From Pardosa pseudoannulata (lineage: Eukaryota > Arthropoda > Arachnida > Araneae > Lycosidae): DNA of 64,000 nt. The position numbers were made by a program, and so were the translations under genes. The notes below the pieces were generated by a model. It was given only the letters and a program-made list of their open reading frames with translations. It did no database searches and was not told where the DNA came from. Below are positions 11,201-27,171 of this stretch, piece after piece (the first letter of the stretch is position 1; each line of letters begins with the position of its first letter). The stretch is from contig JAGEOH010000232.1 of assembly GCA_032207245.1 (NCBI GenBank), forward strand, positions 1 to 64,000, read 5' to 3'.

Positions 11201-14200
11201 TTCATTTTTGTCATATTTTCAGATTTTCTTCATATTTCTCAAACGGACCCCGGTATCAACCCTTTATTTCTTTTGAACTATGGATAATTGTATATCAGCG
11301 TGTAGGTCTGTTCACGAGGAACACGCACATACTATATTTATTTTATTTCATCAGAATTTTAAGAAGAGAATTGCGTCCATTCCGGTTTTTGCAATTTCAT
11401 TTTTTGTCATGTTTTCAGATTTTCTTCCTATTTCTGAAACGGACCCCGGTATCAACCCTTTATTTCTTTTGAACTATGGATAATTGTATATCAGCGTGTA
11501 GGTCTGTTCACGAGGAACACGCACATACTATATTTATTTTATTTCATCAGAAATTTAAGAAGAGAATTGCGTCCATTCCGGTTTTTGCAATTTCATTTTT
11601 TGTCATGTTTTCAGATTTTCTTCATATTTCTGAAATGGACCCCGGTATCAACCCTTTATTTCTTTTGAACTATGGATAATTGTATATCAGCGTGTAGGTC
11701 TGTTCACGAGGAACACGCACATACTATATTTATTATATTTTATTAGAAATTTAAGAAGAGAATTGCGTCCATTCCGGTTTTTGCCATTTCATTTTTTGTC
11801 ATTTTTTCAGATTTTCTTCATATTTCTCAAATGGACCCATTTATCAACACTTTATTTCTTTTGAACTATGGATAATTGTATATCAGCGTGTAGGTCTGTT
11901 CACGAGGAACACGCACATACTATATTTATTTTATTTCATCAGAAATTTAAGAAGAGAATTGCGTCCATTCCGGTTTTTGCAATTTCATTTTTTGTCATTT
12001 TTTCAGATTTTCTTCATATTTCTCAAACGGACCCATTTATCAACCCTTTATTTCTTTTGAACTATGGATAATTGTATATCAGCGTGTAGGTCTGTTCACG
12101 AGGAACACGCACATACTATATTTATTTTATTTCATCAGAAATTTAAGAAGAGAATTGCGTCCATTCCGGTTTTTGCAATTTCATTTTTTGTCATTTTTTC
12201 AGATTTTCTTCATATTTCTCAAACGGACCCATTTATCAACACTTTATTTCTTTTGAACTATGGATAATTGTGTATCAGCGTGTAGGTCTGTTCACGAGGA
12301 ACACGCACATACTATTTTTTATTTTATTTCATCAGAAATTTAAGAAGAGAATTGCGTCCATTCCGGTTTTTGCAATTTCATTTTTTGTCATATTTTCAGA
12401 TTTTCTTCATATTTCTGAAACGGACCCCCGGTATCAACACTTTATTTCTTTTGAACTATGGATAATTGTATATCAGCGTGTAGGTCTGTTCACAAGGAAC
12501 ACGCACATACTATATTTATTATATTTCATAAGAATTTTAAGAAGAGAATTGCGTCCATTCCGGTTTTTGCAATTTCATTTTTTGTCATGTTTTCAGATTT
12601 TCTTCATATTTCTCAAACGGACCCCGGTATCAACCCTTTATTTCTTTTGAACTATGGATAATTGTATATCAGCGTGTAGGTCTGTTCACGAGGAACACGC
12701 ACATACTATATTTATTATATTTTATCAGAAATTTAAGAAGAGAATTGCGTCCATTCCGGTTTTTGCAATTTCATTTTTTGTCATTTTTTCAGATTTTCTT
12801 CATATTTCTCAAACGGACCCCGGTATCAACCCTTTATTTCTTTTGAACTATGGATAATTGTATATCAGCGTGTAGGTCTGTTCACGAGGAACACGCACAT
12901 ACTATATTTATTTTATTTCATCAGAAATTTAAGAAGAGAATTGCGTCCATTCCGGTTTTTGCAATTTCATTTTTTGTCATTTTTTCAGATTTTCTTCATA
13001 TTTCTCAAACGGACCCATTTATCAACACTTTATTTCTTTTGAACTATGGATAATTGTATATCAGCGTGTAGGTCTGTTCACGAGGAACACGCACATACTA
13101 TATTTATTTTATTTCATCAGAAATTTAAGAAGAGAATTGCGTCCATTCCGGTTTTTGCAATTTCATTTTTTGTCATTTTTTCAGATTTTCTTCATATTTC
13201 TCAAACGGACCCCGGTATCAACCCTTTATTTCTTTTGAACTATGGATAATTGTATATCAGCGTGTAGGTCTGTTCACGAGGAACACGCACATACTATATT
13301 TATTTTATTTCATCAGAAATTTAAGAAGAGAATTGCGTCCATTCCGGTTTTTGCAATTTCATTTTTTGTCATTTTTTCAGATTTTCTTCATATTTCTCAA
13401 ACGGACCCCTGTATCAACCCTTTATTTCTTTTGAACTATGGATAATTGTATATCAGCGTGTAGGTCTGTTCACGAGGAACACGCACATACTATATTTATT
13501 ATATTTCATCAGAATTTTAAGAAGAGAATTGCGTCCATTCCGGTTTTTGCAATTTCATTTTTTGTCATTTTTTCAGATTTTCTTCATATTTCTCAAACGG
13601 ACCCCTATATCAACCCTTTATTTCTTTTGAACTATGGATAATTGTATATCAGCGTGTAGGTCTGTTCACGAGGAACACGCACATACTATATTTATTTTAT
13701 TTCATCAGAAATTTAAGAAGAGAATTGCGTCCATTCCGGTTTTTGCAATTTCATTTTTTGTCATTTTTTCAGATTTTCTTCATATTTCTCAAACGGAGCC
13801 CGGTATCAACCCTTTATTTCTTTTGAACTATGGATAATTGTATATCAGCGTGTAGGTCTGTTCACGAGGAACACGCACATACTATATTTATTTATATTTC
13901 ATCAGAAATTTAAGAAGAGAATTGCGTCCATTCCGGTTTTTGCAATTTCATTTTTTGTCATTTTTTCAGATTTTCTTCATATTTCTCAAACGGACCCCGG
14001 TATCAACCCTTTATTTCTTTTGAACTATGGATAATTGTATATCAGCGTGTAGGTCTGTTCACGAGGAACACGCACATACTATATTTATTATATTTCATCA
14101 GAATTTTAAGAAGAGAATTGCGTCCATTCCGGTTTTTGCAATTTCATTTTTTGTCATTTTTTCAGATTTTCTTCATATTTCTAAAACGGACCCCGGTATC

Positions 14201-15793
14201 AACCCTTTATTTCTTTTGAACTATGGATAATTGTATATCAGCGTGTAGGTCTGTTCACGAGGAACACGCACATACTATTTTTATTTTATTTCATCAGAAA
14301 TTTAAGAAGAGAATTGCGTCCATTCCGGTTTTTGCAATTTCATTTTTTGTCATTTTTTTCAGATTTTCTTCATATTTCTCAAACGGACCCCGGTATCAAC
14401 CCTTTATTTCTTTTGAACTATGGATAATTGTATATCAGCGTGTAGGTCTGTTCACGAGGAACACGCACATACTATTTTTATTTATATTTCATCAGAAATT
14501 TAAGAAGAGAATTGCGTCCATTCCGGTTTTTGCAATTTCATTTTTTGTCATAATTTCAGATTTTCTTCATATTTCTCAAACGGACCCCGGTATCAACCCT
14601 TTATTTCTTTTGAACTATGGATAATTGTATATCAGCGTGTAGGTCTGTTCACGAGGAACACGCACATACTATTTATTTTTATTTCATCAGAAATTTAAGA
14701 AGAGAATTGCGTCCATTCCGGTTTTTGCAATTTCATTTTTTGTCATTTTTTCAGATTTTCTTCATATTTCTCAAACGGACCCCGGTATCAACCCTTTATT
14801 TCTTTTGAACTATGGATAATTGTATATCAGCGTGTAGGTCTGTTCACGAGGAACACGCACATACTATTTTTTATTTTATTTCATCAGAAATTTAAGAAGA
14901 GAATTGCGTCCATTCCGGTTTTTGCAATTTCATTTTTTGTCATTTTTTCAGATTTTCTTCATATTTCTCAAACGGACCCCGGTATCAACCCTTTATTTCT
15001 TTTGAACTATGGATAATTGTATATCAGCGTGTAGGTCTGTTCACGAGGAACACGCACATACTATATTTATTTTATTTCATCAGAAATTTAAGAAGAGAAT
15101 TGCGTCCATTCCGGTTTTTGCAATTTCATTTTTTGTCATTTTTTCAGATTTTCTTCATATTTCTCAAACGGACCCCGGTATCAACCCTTTATTTCTTTTG
15201 AACTATGGATAATTGTATATCAGCGTGTAGGTCTGTTCACGAGGAACACGCACATACTATATTTATTATATTTCATCAGAATTTTAAGAAGAGAATTGCG
15301 TCCATTCCGGTTTTTGCAATTTCATTTTTTGTCATTTTTTCAGATTTTCTTCATATTTCTCAAACGGACCCCGGTATCAACCCTTTATTTCTTTTGAACT
15401 ATGGATAATTGTATATCAGCGTGTAGGTCTGTTCACGAGGAACACGCACATACTATTTTTATTTTATTTCATCAGAAATTTTAAGAAGAGAATTGCGTCC
15501 ATTCCGGTTTTTGCAATTTCATTTTTTGTCATTTTTTCAGATTTTCTTCATATTTCTCAAACGGACCCCGGTATCAACCCTTTATTTCTTTTGAACTATG
15601 GATAATTGTATATCAGCGTGTAGGTCTGTTCACGAGGAACACGCACATACTATATTTATTTTATTTCATCAGAAATTTAAGAAGAGAATTGCGTCCATTC
15701 CGGTTTTTGCAATTTCATTTTTTGTCATTTTTTCAGATTTTCTTCATATTTCTCAAACGGACCCCGGTATCAACCCTTTATTTCTTTTGAACT

Positions 15794-16187
15794 ATGGATA
15801 ATTGTATATCAGCGTGTAGGTCTGTTCACGAGGAACACGCACATACTATTTTTATTTTATTTCATCAGAAATTTTAAGAAGAGAATTGCGTCCATTCCGG
15901 TTTTTGCAATTTCATTTTTTGTCATTTTTTCAGATTTTCTTCATATTTCTCAAACGGACCCCGGTATCAACCCTTTATTTCTTTTGAACTATGGATAATT
16001 GTATATCAGCGTGTAGGTCTGTTCACGAGGAACACGCACATACTATTTTTTATTTTATTTCATCAGAAATTTAAGAAGAGAATTGCGTCCATTCCGGTTT
16101 TTGCAATTTCATTTTTTGTCATTTTTTCAGATTTTCTTCATATTTCTCAAACGGACCCCGGTATCAACCCTTTATTTCTTTTGAACT
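15794..16187 (+). repeat. Example of two neighbouring 197-bp monomers
   Basis: The first unit (15794-15990) has an extra T in AGAAATTTTAAG. The second (15991-16187) has an extra T in ACTATTTTTTATTTT. Such one-base expansions are rare before about 12.2 kb and common from about 13.8 to 50.3 kb. They could be real slippage variants or homopolymer errors in the reads. Confidence 0.7.
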
Positions 16188-19100
16188 ATGGATAATTGTA
16201 TATCAGCGTGTAGGTCTGTTCACGAGGAACCCGCACATTCTATATTTATTATATTTCATCAGAATTTTAAGAAGAGAATTGCGTCCATTCCGGTTTTTGC
16301 AATTTCATTTTTTGTCATTTTTTCAGATTTTCTTCATATTTCTCAAACGGACCCATTTATCAACCCTTTATTTCTTTTGAACTATGGATAATTGTATATC
16401 AGCGTGTAGGTCTGTTCACGAGGAACACGCACATACTATATTTATTATATTTCATCAGAAATTTAAGAAGAGAATTGCGTCCATTCCGGTTTTTGCAATT
16501 TCATTTTTTGTCATTCTTTCAGATTTTCTTCATATTTCTCAAACGGACCCCGGTATCAACCCTTTATTTCTTTTGAACTATGGATAATTGTATATCAGCG
16601 TGTAGGTCTGTTCACGAGGAACACGCACATACTATTTTTATTATATTTCATCAGAAATTTAAGAAGAGAATTGCGTCCATTCCGGTTTTTGCAATTTCAT
16701 TTTTTGTCATTTTTTCAGATTTTCTTCATATTTCTCAAACGGACCCCGGTATCAACCCTTTATTTCTTTTGAACTATGGATAATTGTATATCAGCGTGTA
16801 GGTCTGTTCACGAGGAACACGCACATACTATTTTTTATTTTATTTCATCAGAAATTTAAGAAGAGAATTGCGTCCATTCCGGTTTTTGCAATTTCATTTT
16901 TTGTCATTTTTTTCAGATTTTCTTCATATTTCTCAAACGGACCCTATCAACCCTTTATTTCTTTTGAACTATGGATAATTGTATATCAGCGTGTAGGTCT
17001 GTTCACGAGGAACACGCACATACTATATTTATTTTATTTCATCAGAAATTTAAGAAGAGAATTGCGTCCATTCCGGTTTTTGCAATTTCATTTTTTGTCA
17101 TTTTTTCAGATTTTCTTCATATTTCTCAAACGGACCCCGGTATCAACACTTTATTTCTTTTGAACTATGGATAATTGTATATCAGCGTGTAGGTCTGTTC
17201 ACGAAGAACACGCATATACTACATTTATTTTATTTCATCAGAAATTTAAGAAGAGAATTGCGTCCATTCCGGTTTTTGCAATTTCATTTTTTGTCATTTT
17301 TTTCAGATTTTCTTCATATTTCTCAAATGGACCCATTTATCAACACTTTATTTCTTTTGAACTATGGATAATTGTATATCAGCGTGTAGGTCTGTTCACG
17401 AGGAACACGCACATACTATATTTATTTTATTTCATCAGAAATTTAAGAAGAGAATTGCGTCCATTCCGGTTTTTGCAATTTCATTTTTTGTCATTCTTTC
17501 AGATTTTCTTCATATTTCTCAAACGGACCCCGGTATCAAGCCTTTATTTCTTTTGAACAATGGATAATTGTATATCAGCGTGTAGGTCTGTTCACGAGGA
17601 ACACGCACATACTATATTTATTTTATTTCATCAGAAATTTAAGAAGAGAATTGCGTCCATTCCGGTTTTTGCAATTTCATTTTTTGTCATTTTTTCAGAT
17701 TTTCTTCATATTTCTCAAACGGACCCCTTTATCAACACTTTATTTCTTTTGAACTATGGATAATTGTATATCAGCGTGTAGGTCTGTTCACGAGGAACAC
17801 GCACATACTATATTTATTTTATTTCATCAGAAATTTAAGAAGAGAATTGCGTCCATTCCGGTTTTTGCAATTTCATTTTTTGTCATATTTTCAAATTTTC
17901 TTCATATTTCTCAAACGGAGCCCGGTATCAACCCTTTATTTCTTTTGAACTATGGATAATTGTATATCAGCGTGTAGGTCTGTTCACGAGGAACACGCAC
18001 ATACTATATTTATTTTATTTCATCAGAAATTTAAGAAGAGAATTGCGTCCATTCCGGTTTTTGCAATTTCATTTTTTGTCATTTTTTCAGATTTTCTTCA
18101 TATTTCTCAAATGGACCCATTTATCAACACTTTATTTCTTTTGAACTATGGATAATTGTATATCAGCGTGTAGGTCTGTTCACGAGGAACACGCACATAT
18201 TTTATTTATTATATTTCATCAGAATTTTAAGAAGAGAATTGCGTCCATTCCGGTTTTTGCAATTTCATTTTTTGTCATATTTTCAGATTTTCTTCATATT
18301 TCTCAAACGGACCCATTTATCAACACTTTATTTCTTTTGAACTATGGATAATTGTATATCAGCGTGTAGGTCTGTTCACGAGGAACACGCACATACTATA
18401 TTTATTATATTTCATCAGAAATTTAAGAAGAGAATTGCGTCCATTCCGGTTTTTGCAATTTCATTTTTTGTCATTTTTTCAGATTTTCTTCATATTTCTC
18501 AAACGGACCCCTTTATCAACACTTTATTTCTTTTGAACTATGGATAATTGTATATCAGCGTGTAGGTCTGTTCACGAGGAACACGCACATACTATATTTA
18601 TTATATTTCATCAGAAATTTAAGAAGAGAATTGCGTCCATTCCGGTTTTTGCAATTTCATTTTTTGTCATATTTTCAGATTTTCTTCATATTTCTCAAAC
18701 GGACCCATTTATCAACACTTTATTTCTTTTGAACTATGGATAATTGTATATCAGCGTGTAGGTCTGTTCACGAGGAACACGCACATACTATTTTTATTAT
18801 TTCATCAGAAATTTAAGAAGAGAATTGCGTCCATTCCGGTTTTTGCAATTTCATTTTTTGTCATTTTTTCAGATTTTCTTCATATTTCTCAAACGGACCC
18901 ATTTATCAACACTTTATTTCTTTTGAACTATGGATAATTGTATATCAGCGTGTAGGTCTGTTCACGAGGAACACGCACATACTATATTTATTTTATTTCA
19001 TCAGAAATTTAAGAAGAGAATTGCGTCCATTCCGGTTTTTGCAATTTCATTTTTTGTCATTTTTTCAGATTTTCTTCATATTTCTCAAACGGACCCCGGT

Positions 19101-22100
19101 ATCAACCCTTTATTTCTTTTGAACTATGGATAATTGTATATCAGCGTGTAGGTCTGTTCACGAGGAACACGCACATACTATATTTATTTTATTTCATCAG
19201 AAATTTAAGAAGAGAATTGCGTCCATTCCGGTTTTTGCAATTTCATTTTTTGTCATTTTTTCAGATTTTCTTCATATTTCTCAAACGGAGCCCGGTATCA
19301 ACCCTTTATTTCTTTTGAACTATGGATAATTGTATATCAGCGTGTAGGTCTGTTCACGAGGAACACGCACATACTATATTTAATTTATTTCATCAGAAAT
19401 TTAAGAAGAGAATTGCGTCCATTCCGGTTTTTGCAATTTCATTTTTTGTCATTTTTTCAGATTTTCTTCATATTTCTCAAACGGACCCCTATATCAACCC
19501 TTTATTTCTTTTGAACTATGGATAATTGTATATCAGCGTGTAGGTCTGTTCACGAGGAACACGCACATACTATATTTATTATATTTCATCAGAATTTTAA
19601 GAAGAGAATTGCGTCCATTCCGGTTTTTGCAATTTCATTTTTTGTCATATTTTCAGATTTTCTTCATATTTTTCAAACGGACCCCTTTATCAACCCTTTA
19701 TTTCTTTTGAACTATGGATAATTGTATATCAGCGTGTAGGTCTGTTCACGAGGAACACGCACATACTATTTTTATTATATTTCATCAGAAATTTAAGAAG
19801 AGAATTGCGTCCATTCCGGTTTTTGCAATTTCATTTTTTGTCATTTTTTCAGATTTTCTTCATATTTCTCAAACGGACCCCGGTATCAACCCTTTATTTC
19901 TTTTGAACTATGGATAATTGTATATCAGCGTGTAGGTCTGTTCACGAGGAACACGCACATACTATATTTATTATATTTCATCAGAAATTTAAGAAGAGAA
20001 TTGCGTCCATTCCGGTTTTTGCAATTTCATTTTTTGTCATTTTTTCAGATTTTCTTCATATTTCTCAAACGGACCCATTTATCAACACTTTATTTCTTTT
20101 GAACTATGGATAATTGTATATCAGCGTGTAGGTCTGTTCACGAGGAACACGCACATACTATTTTTATTTTATTTCATCAGAAATTTAAGAAGAGAATTGC
20201 GTCCATTCCGGTTTTTGCAATTTCATTTTTTGTCATTTTTTCAGATTTTCTTCATATTTCTCAAATGGACCCATTTATCAACACTTTATTTCTTTTGAAC
20301 TATGGATAATTGTATATCAGCGTGTAGGTCTGTTCACGAGGAACACGCACATACTATTTTATTTTATTTCATCAGAAATTTAAGAAGAGAATTGCGTCCA
20401 TTCCGGTTTTTGCAATTTCATTTTTTGTCATTTTTTTCAGATTTTCTTCATATTTCTCAAATGGACCCATTTATCAACACTTTATTTCTTTTGAACTATG
20501 GATAATTGTATATCAGCGTGTAGGTCTGTTCACGAGGAACACGCACATACTATATTTATTATATTTCATCAGAAATTTAAGAAGAGAATTGCGTCCATTC
20601 CGGTTTTTGCAATTTCATTTTTTGTCATTTTTTCAGATTTTCTTCATATTTCTCAAACGGACTTTGGTATAAACACTTTATTTCTTTTGAACTATGGATA
20701 ATTGTATATCAGCGTGTAGGTCTGTTCACGAGGAACACGCACATACTATTTTTATTTTATTTCATCAGAAATTTAAGAAGAGAATTGCGTCCATTCCGGT
20801 TTTTGCAATTTCATTTTTTGTCATTTTTTCAGATTTTCTTCATATTTCTCAAACGGAGCCCGGTATCAACCCTTTATTTCTTTTGAACTATGGATAATTG
20901 TATATCAGCGTGTAGGTCTGTTCACGAGGAACACGCACATACTATTTTTTATTTTATTTCATCAGAAATTTAAGAAGAGAATTGCGTCCATTCCGGTTTT
21001 TGCAATTTCATTTTTTGTCATTTTTTCAGATTTTCTTCATATTTCTCAAATGGACCCATTTATCAACACTTTATTTCTTTTGAACTATGGATAATTGTAT
21101 ATCAGCGTGTAGGTCTGTTCACGAGGAACACGCACATACTACATTTATTTTATTTCATCAGAAATTTAAGAAGAGAATTGCGTCCATTCCGGTTTTTGCA
21201 ATTTCATTTTTTGTCATTTTTTCAGATTTTCTTCATATTTCTAAAATGGACCCATTTATCAACACTTTATTTCTTTTGAACTATGGATAATTGTATATCA
21301 GCGTGTAGGTCTGTTCACGAGGAACACGCACATACTATTTTATTTTATTTCATCAGAAATTTAAGAAGAGAATTGCGTCCATTCCGGTTTTTGCAATTTC
21401 ATTTTTTGTCATTTTTTCAGATTTTCTTCATATTTCTCAAATGGACCCATTTATCAACACTTTATTTCTTTTGAACTATGGATAATTGTATATCAGCGTG
21501 TAGGTCTGTTCACGAGGAACACGCACATACTATATTTATTTTATTTCATCAGAAATTTAAGAAGAGAATTGCGTCCATTCCGGTTTTTGCAATTTCATTT
21601 TTTGTCATTTTTTCAGATTTTCTTCATATTTCTCAAACGGAGCCCGGTATCAACCCTTTATTTCTTTTGAACTATGGATAATTGTATATCAGCGTGTAGG
21701 TCTGTTCACGAGGAACACACACATACTATATTTATTTTATTTCATCAGAAATTTAAGAAGAGAATTGCGTCCATTCCGGTTTTTGCAATTTCATTTTTTG
21801 TCATTTTTTCAGATTTTCTTCATATTTCTCAAATGGACCCATTTATCAACCCTTTATTTCTTTTGAACTATGGATAATTGTATATCAGCGTGTAGGTCTG
21901 TTCACGAGGAACACGCACATACTATATTTATTATATTTCATCAGAAATTTAAGAAGAGAATTGCGTCCATTCCGGTTTTTGCAATTTCATTTTTTGTCAT
22001 TTTTTCAGATTTTCTTCATATTTCTCAAACGGAGCCCGGTATCAACCCTTTATTTCTTTTGAACTATGGATAATTGTATATCAGCGTGTAGGTCTGTTCA

Positions 22101-25100
22101 CGAGGAACACGCACATACTATATTTATTTTATTTCATCAGAAATTTAAGAAGAGAATTGCGTCCATTCCGGTTTTTGCAATTTCATTTTTTGTCATTTTT
22201 TCAGATTTTCTTCATATTTCTCAAATGGACCCATTTATCAACACTTTATTTCTTTTGAACTATGGATAATTGTATATCAGCGTGTAGGTCTGTTCACGAG
22301 GAACACGCACATACTATTTTTATTTTATTTCATCAGAAATTTAAGAAGAGAATTGCGTCCATTCCGGTTTTTGCAATTTCATTTTTTGTCATTTTTTCAG
22401 ATTTTCTTCATATTTCTCAAACGGACCCATTTATCAACACTTTATTTCTTTTGAACTATGGATAATTGTATATCAGCGTGTAGGTCTGTTCACGAGGAAC
22501 ACGCACATACTATTTTTTATTTTATTTCATCAGAATTTAAGAAGAGAATTGCGTCCATTCCGGTTTTTGCAATTTCATTTTTTGTCATTTTTTCAGATTT
22601 TCTTCATATTTCTCAAACGGACCCCGGTATCAACCCTTTATTTCTTTTGAACTATGGATAATTGTATATCAGCGTGTAGGTCTGTTCACGAGGAACACGC
22701 ACATACTATATTTATTTTATTTCATCAGAAATTTAAGAAGAGAATTGCGTCCATTCCGGTTTTTGCAATTTCATTTTTTGTCATTTTTTCAGATTTTCTT
22801 CATATTTCTCAAACGGACCCCGGTATCAACCCTTTATTTCTTTTGAACTATGGATAATTGTATATCAGCGTGTAGGTCTGTTCACGAGGAACACGCACAT
22901 ACTATATTTATTATATTTCATCAGAATTTTAAGAAGAGAATTGCGTCCATTCCGGTTTTTGCAATTTCATTTTTTGTCATATTTTCAGATTTTCTTCCTA
23001 TTTCTCAAACGGACCCCTTTATGAACACTTTATTTCTTTTGAACTATGAATAATTGTATATCAGCGTGTAGGTCTGTTCACGAGGAACACGCACATACTA
23101 TATTTTTATATTTCATCAGAAATTTAAGAAGAGAATTGCGTCCATTCCGGTTTTTGCAATTTCATTTTTTGTCATTTTTTCAGATTTTCTTCATATTTCT
23201 CAAACGGAGCCCGGTATCAACCCTTTATTTCTTTTGAACTATGGATAATTGTATATCAGCGTGTAGGTCTGTTCACGAGGAACACGCACATACTATTTTT
23301 TATTTTATTTCATCAGAAATTTAAGAAGAGAATTGCGTCCATTCCGGTTTTTGCAATTTCATTTTTTGTCATTTTTTCAGATTTTCTTCATATTTCTCAA
23401 ATGGACCCATTTATCAACACTTTATTTCTTTTGAACTATGGATAATTGTATATCAGCGTGTAGGTCTGTTCACGAGGAACACGCACATACTATTTTTATT
23501 TTATTTCATCAGAAATTTAAGAAGAGAATTGCGTCCATTCCGGTTTTTGCAATTTCATTTTTTGTCATTTTTTTCAGATTTTCTTCATATTTCTCAAATG
23601 GACCCATTTATCAACACTTTATTTCTTTTGAACTATGGATAATTGTATATCAGCGTGTAGGTCTGTTCACGAGGAACACGCACATACTATTTTTATTTTA
23701 TTTCATCAGAAATTTAAGAAGAGAATTGCGTCCATTCCGGTTTTTGCAATTTCATTTTTTCATTTTTTTCAGATTTTCTTCATATTTCTCAAACGGACCC
23801 CGGTATCAACCCTTTATTTCTTTTGAACTATGGATAATTGTATATCAGCGTGTAGGTCTGTTCACGAGGAACACGCACATACTATTTTTATTTTATTTCA
23901 TCAGAAATTTAAGAAGAGAATTGCGTCCATTCCGGTTTTTGCAATTTCATTTTTTGTCATTTTTTTTCAGATTTTCTTCATATTTCTCAAACGGACCCCG
24001 GTATCAACCCTTTATTTCTTTTGAACTATGGATAATTGTATATCAGCGTGTAGGTCTGTTCACGAGGAACACGCACATACTATTTTTATTTTATTTCATC
24101 AGAAATTTAAGAAGAGAATTGCGTCCATTCCGGTTTTTGCAATTTCATTTTTTGTCATTTTTTCAGATTTTCTTCATATTTCTCAAACGGACCCATTTAT
24201 CAACACTTTATTTCTTTTGAACTATGGATAATTGTATATCAGCGTGTAGGTCTGTTCACGAGGAACACGCACATACTTTTTTATTATATTTCATCAGAAT
24301 TTTAAGAAGAGAATTGCGTCCATTCCGGTTTTTGCAATTTCATTTTTTGTCATTTTTTCAGATTTTCTTCATATTTCTCAAACGGACCCCGGTATCAACC
24401 CTTTATTTCTTTTGAACTATGGATAATTGTATATCAGCGTGTAGGTCTGTTCACGAGGAACACGCACATACTATTTTTTATTTTATTTTCATCAGAAATT
24501 TTAAGAAGAGAATTGCGTCCATTCCGGTTTTTGCAATTTCATTTTTTGTCATGTTTTCAGATTTTCTTCATATTTCTCAAACGGACCCCGGTATCAACCC
24601 TTTATTTCTTTTGAACTATGGATAATTGTATATCAGCGTGTAGGTCTGTTCACGAGGAACACGCACATACTATATTTATTATATTTCATCAGAAATTTAA
24701 GAAGAGAATTGCGTCCATTCCGGTTTTTGCAATTTCATTTTTTGTCATTTTTTCAGATTTTCTAGATATTTCTCAAACGGACCCATTTATCAACCCTTTA
24801 TTTCTTTTGAACTATGGATAATTGTATATCAGCGTGTAGGTCTGTTCACGAGGAACACGCACATACTATTTTTTTATTTATTTCATCAGAAATTTAAGAA
24901 GAGAGAATTGCGTCCATTCCGGTTTTTGCAATTTCATTTTTTGTCATATTTTCAGATTTTCTTCATATTTCTCAAACGGACCCATTTATCAACACTTTAT
25001 TTCTTTTGAACTATGGATAATTGTATATCAGCGTGTAGGTCTGTTCACGAGGAACACGCACATACTATATTTATTTTATTTCATCAGAAATTTAAGAAGA

Positions 25101-27171
25101 GAATTGCGTCCATTCCGGTTTTTGCAATTTCATTTTTTGTCATTTTTTCAGATTTTCTTCATATTTCTCAAACGGACCCCGGTATCAACCCTTTATTTCT
25201 TTTGAACTATGGATAATTGTATATCAGCGTGTAGGTCTGTTCACGAGGAACACGCACATACTATATTTATTTTATTTCATCAGAAATTTAAGAAGAGAAT
25301 TGCGTCCATTCCGGTTTTTGCAATTTCATTTTTTGTCATTTTTTCAGATTTTCTTCATATTTCTCAAACGGACCCCGGTATCAACCCTTTATTTCTTTTG
25401 AACTATGGATAATTGTATATCAGCGTGTAGGTCTGTTCACGAGGAACACGCACATACTATATTTATTTTATTTCATCAGAAATTTAAGAAGAGAATTGCG
25501 TCCATTCCGGTTTTTGCAATTTCATTTTTTGTCATTTTTTCAGATTTTCTTCATATTTCTGAAATGGACCCCGGTATCAACACTTTATTTCTTTTGAACT
25601 ATGGATAATTGTATATCAGCGTGTAGGTCTGTTCACGAAGAACACGCACATACTATATTTATTTTTATTTCATCAGAAATTTAAGAAGAGAATTGCGTCC
25701 ATTCCGGTTTTTGCAATTTCATTTTTTGTCATTTTTTCAGATTTTCTTCATATTTCTCAAATGGACCCATTTATCAACACTTTATTTCTTTTGAACTATG
25801 GATAATTGTATATCAGCGTGTAGGTCTGTTCACGAGGAACACGCACATACTATTTTTATTTTTATTTCATCAGAAATTTAAGAAGAGAATTGCGTCCATT
25901 CCGGTTTTTGCAATTTCATTTTTTGTCATTTTTTTCAGATTTTCTTCATATTTCTCAAACGGACCCCGGTATCAACCCTTTATTTCTTTTGAACTATGGA
26001 TAATTGTATATCAGCGTGTAGGTCTGTTCACGAGGAACACGCACATACTATTTTTATTTTATTTCATCAGAAATTTAAGAAGAGAATTGCGTCCATTCCG
26101 GTTTTTGCAATTTCATTTTTTGTCATTTTTTCAGATTTTCTTCATATTTCTCAAACGGACCCCGGTATCAACCCTTTATTTCTTTTGAACTATGGATAAT
26201 TGTATATCAGCGTGTAGGTCTGTTCACGAGGAACACGCACATACTATTTTTATTTTATTTCATCAGAAATTTTAAGAAGAGAATTGCGTCCATTCCGGTT
26301 TTTGCAATTTCATTTTTTGTCATTTTTTCAGATTTTCTTCATATTTCTCAAACGGACCCTTTATCAACACTTTATTTCTTTTGAACTATGGATAATTGTA
26401 TATCAGCGTGTAGGTCTGTTCACGAGGAACACGCACATACTATTTTTATTTATTTCATCAGAAATTTAAGAAGAGAATTGCGTCCATTCCGGTTTTTGCA
26501 ATTTCATTTTTTGTCATTTTTTTCAGATTTTCTTCATATTTCTCAAATGGACCCATTTATCAACACTTTATTTCTTTTGAACTATGGATAATTGTATATC
26601 AGCGTGTAGGTCTGTTCACGAGGAACACGCACATACTATTTTTATTATATTTCATCAGAAATTTAAGAAGAGAATTGCGTCCATTCCGGTTTTTGCAATT
26701 TCATTTTTTGTCATTTTTTCAGATTTTCTTCATATTTCTCAAACGGAGCCCGGTATCAACCCTTTATTTCTTTTGAACTATGGATAATTGTATATCAGCG
26801 TGTAGGTCTGTTCACGAGGAACACACACATACTATATTTATTTTATTTCATCAGAAATTTAAGAAGAGAATTGCGTCCATTCCGGTTTTTGCAATTTCAT
26901 TTTTTGTCATTTTTTCAGATTTTCTTCATATTTCTGAAATGGACCCATTTATCAACACTTTATTTCTTTTGAACTATGGATAATTGTATATCAGCGTGTA
27001 GGTCTGTTCACGAGGAATACGCACATACTATATTTATTATATTTCATCAGAAATTTAAGAAGAGAATTGCGTCCATTCCGGTTTTTGCAATTTCATTTTT
27101 TGTCATTTTTTCAGATTTTCTTCATATTTCTCAAACGGACCCCGGTATCAACCCTTTATTTCTTTTGAACT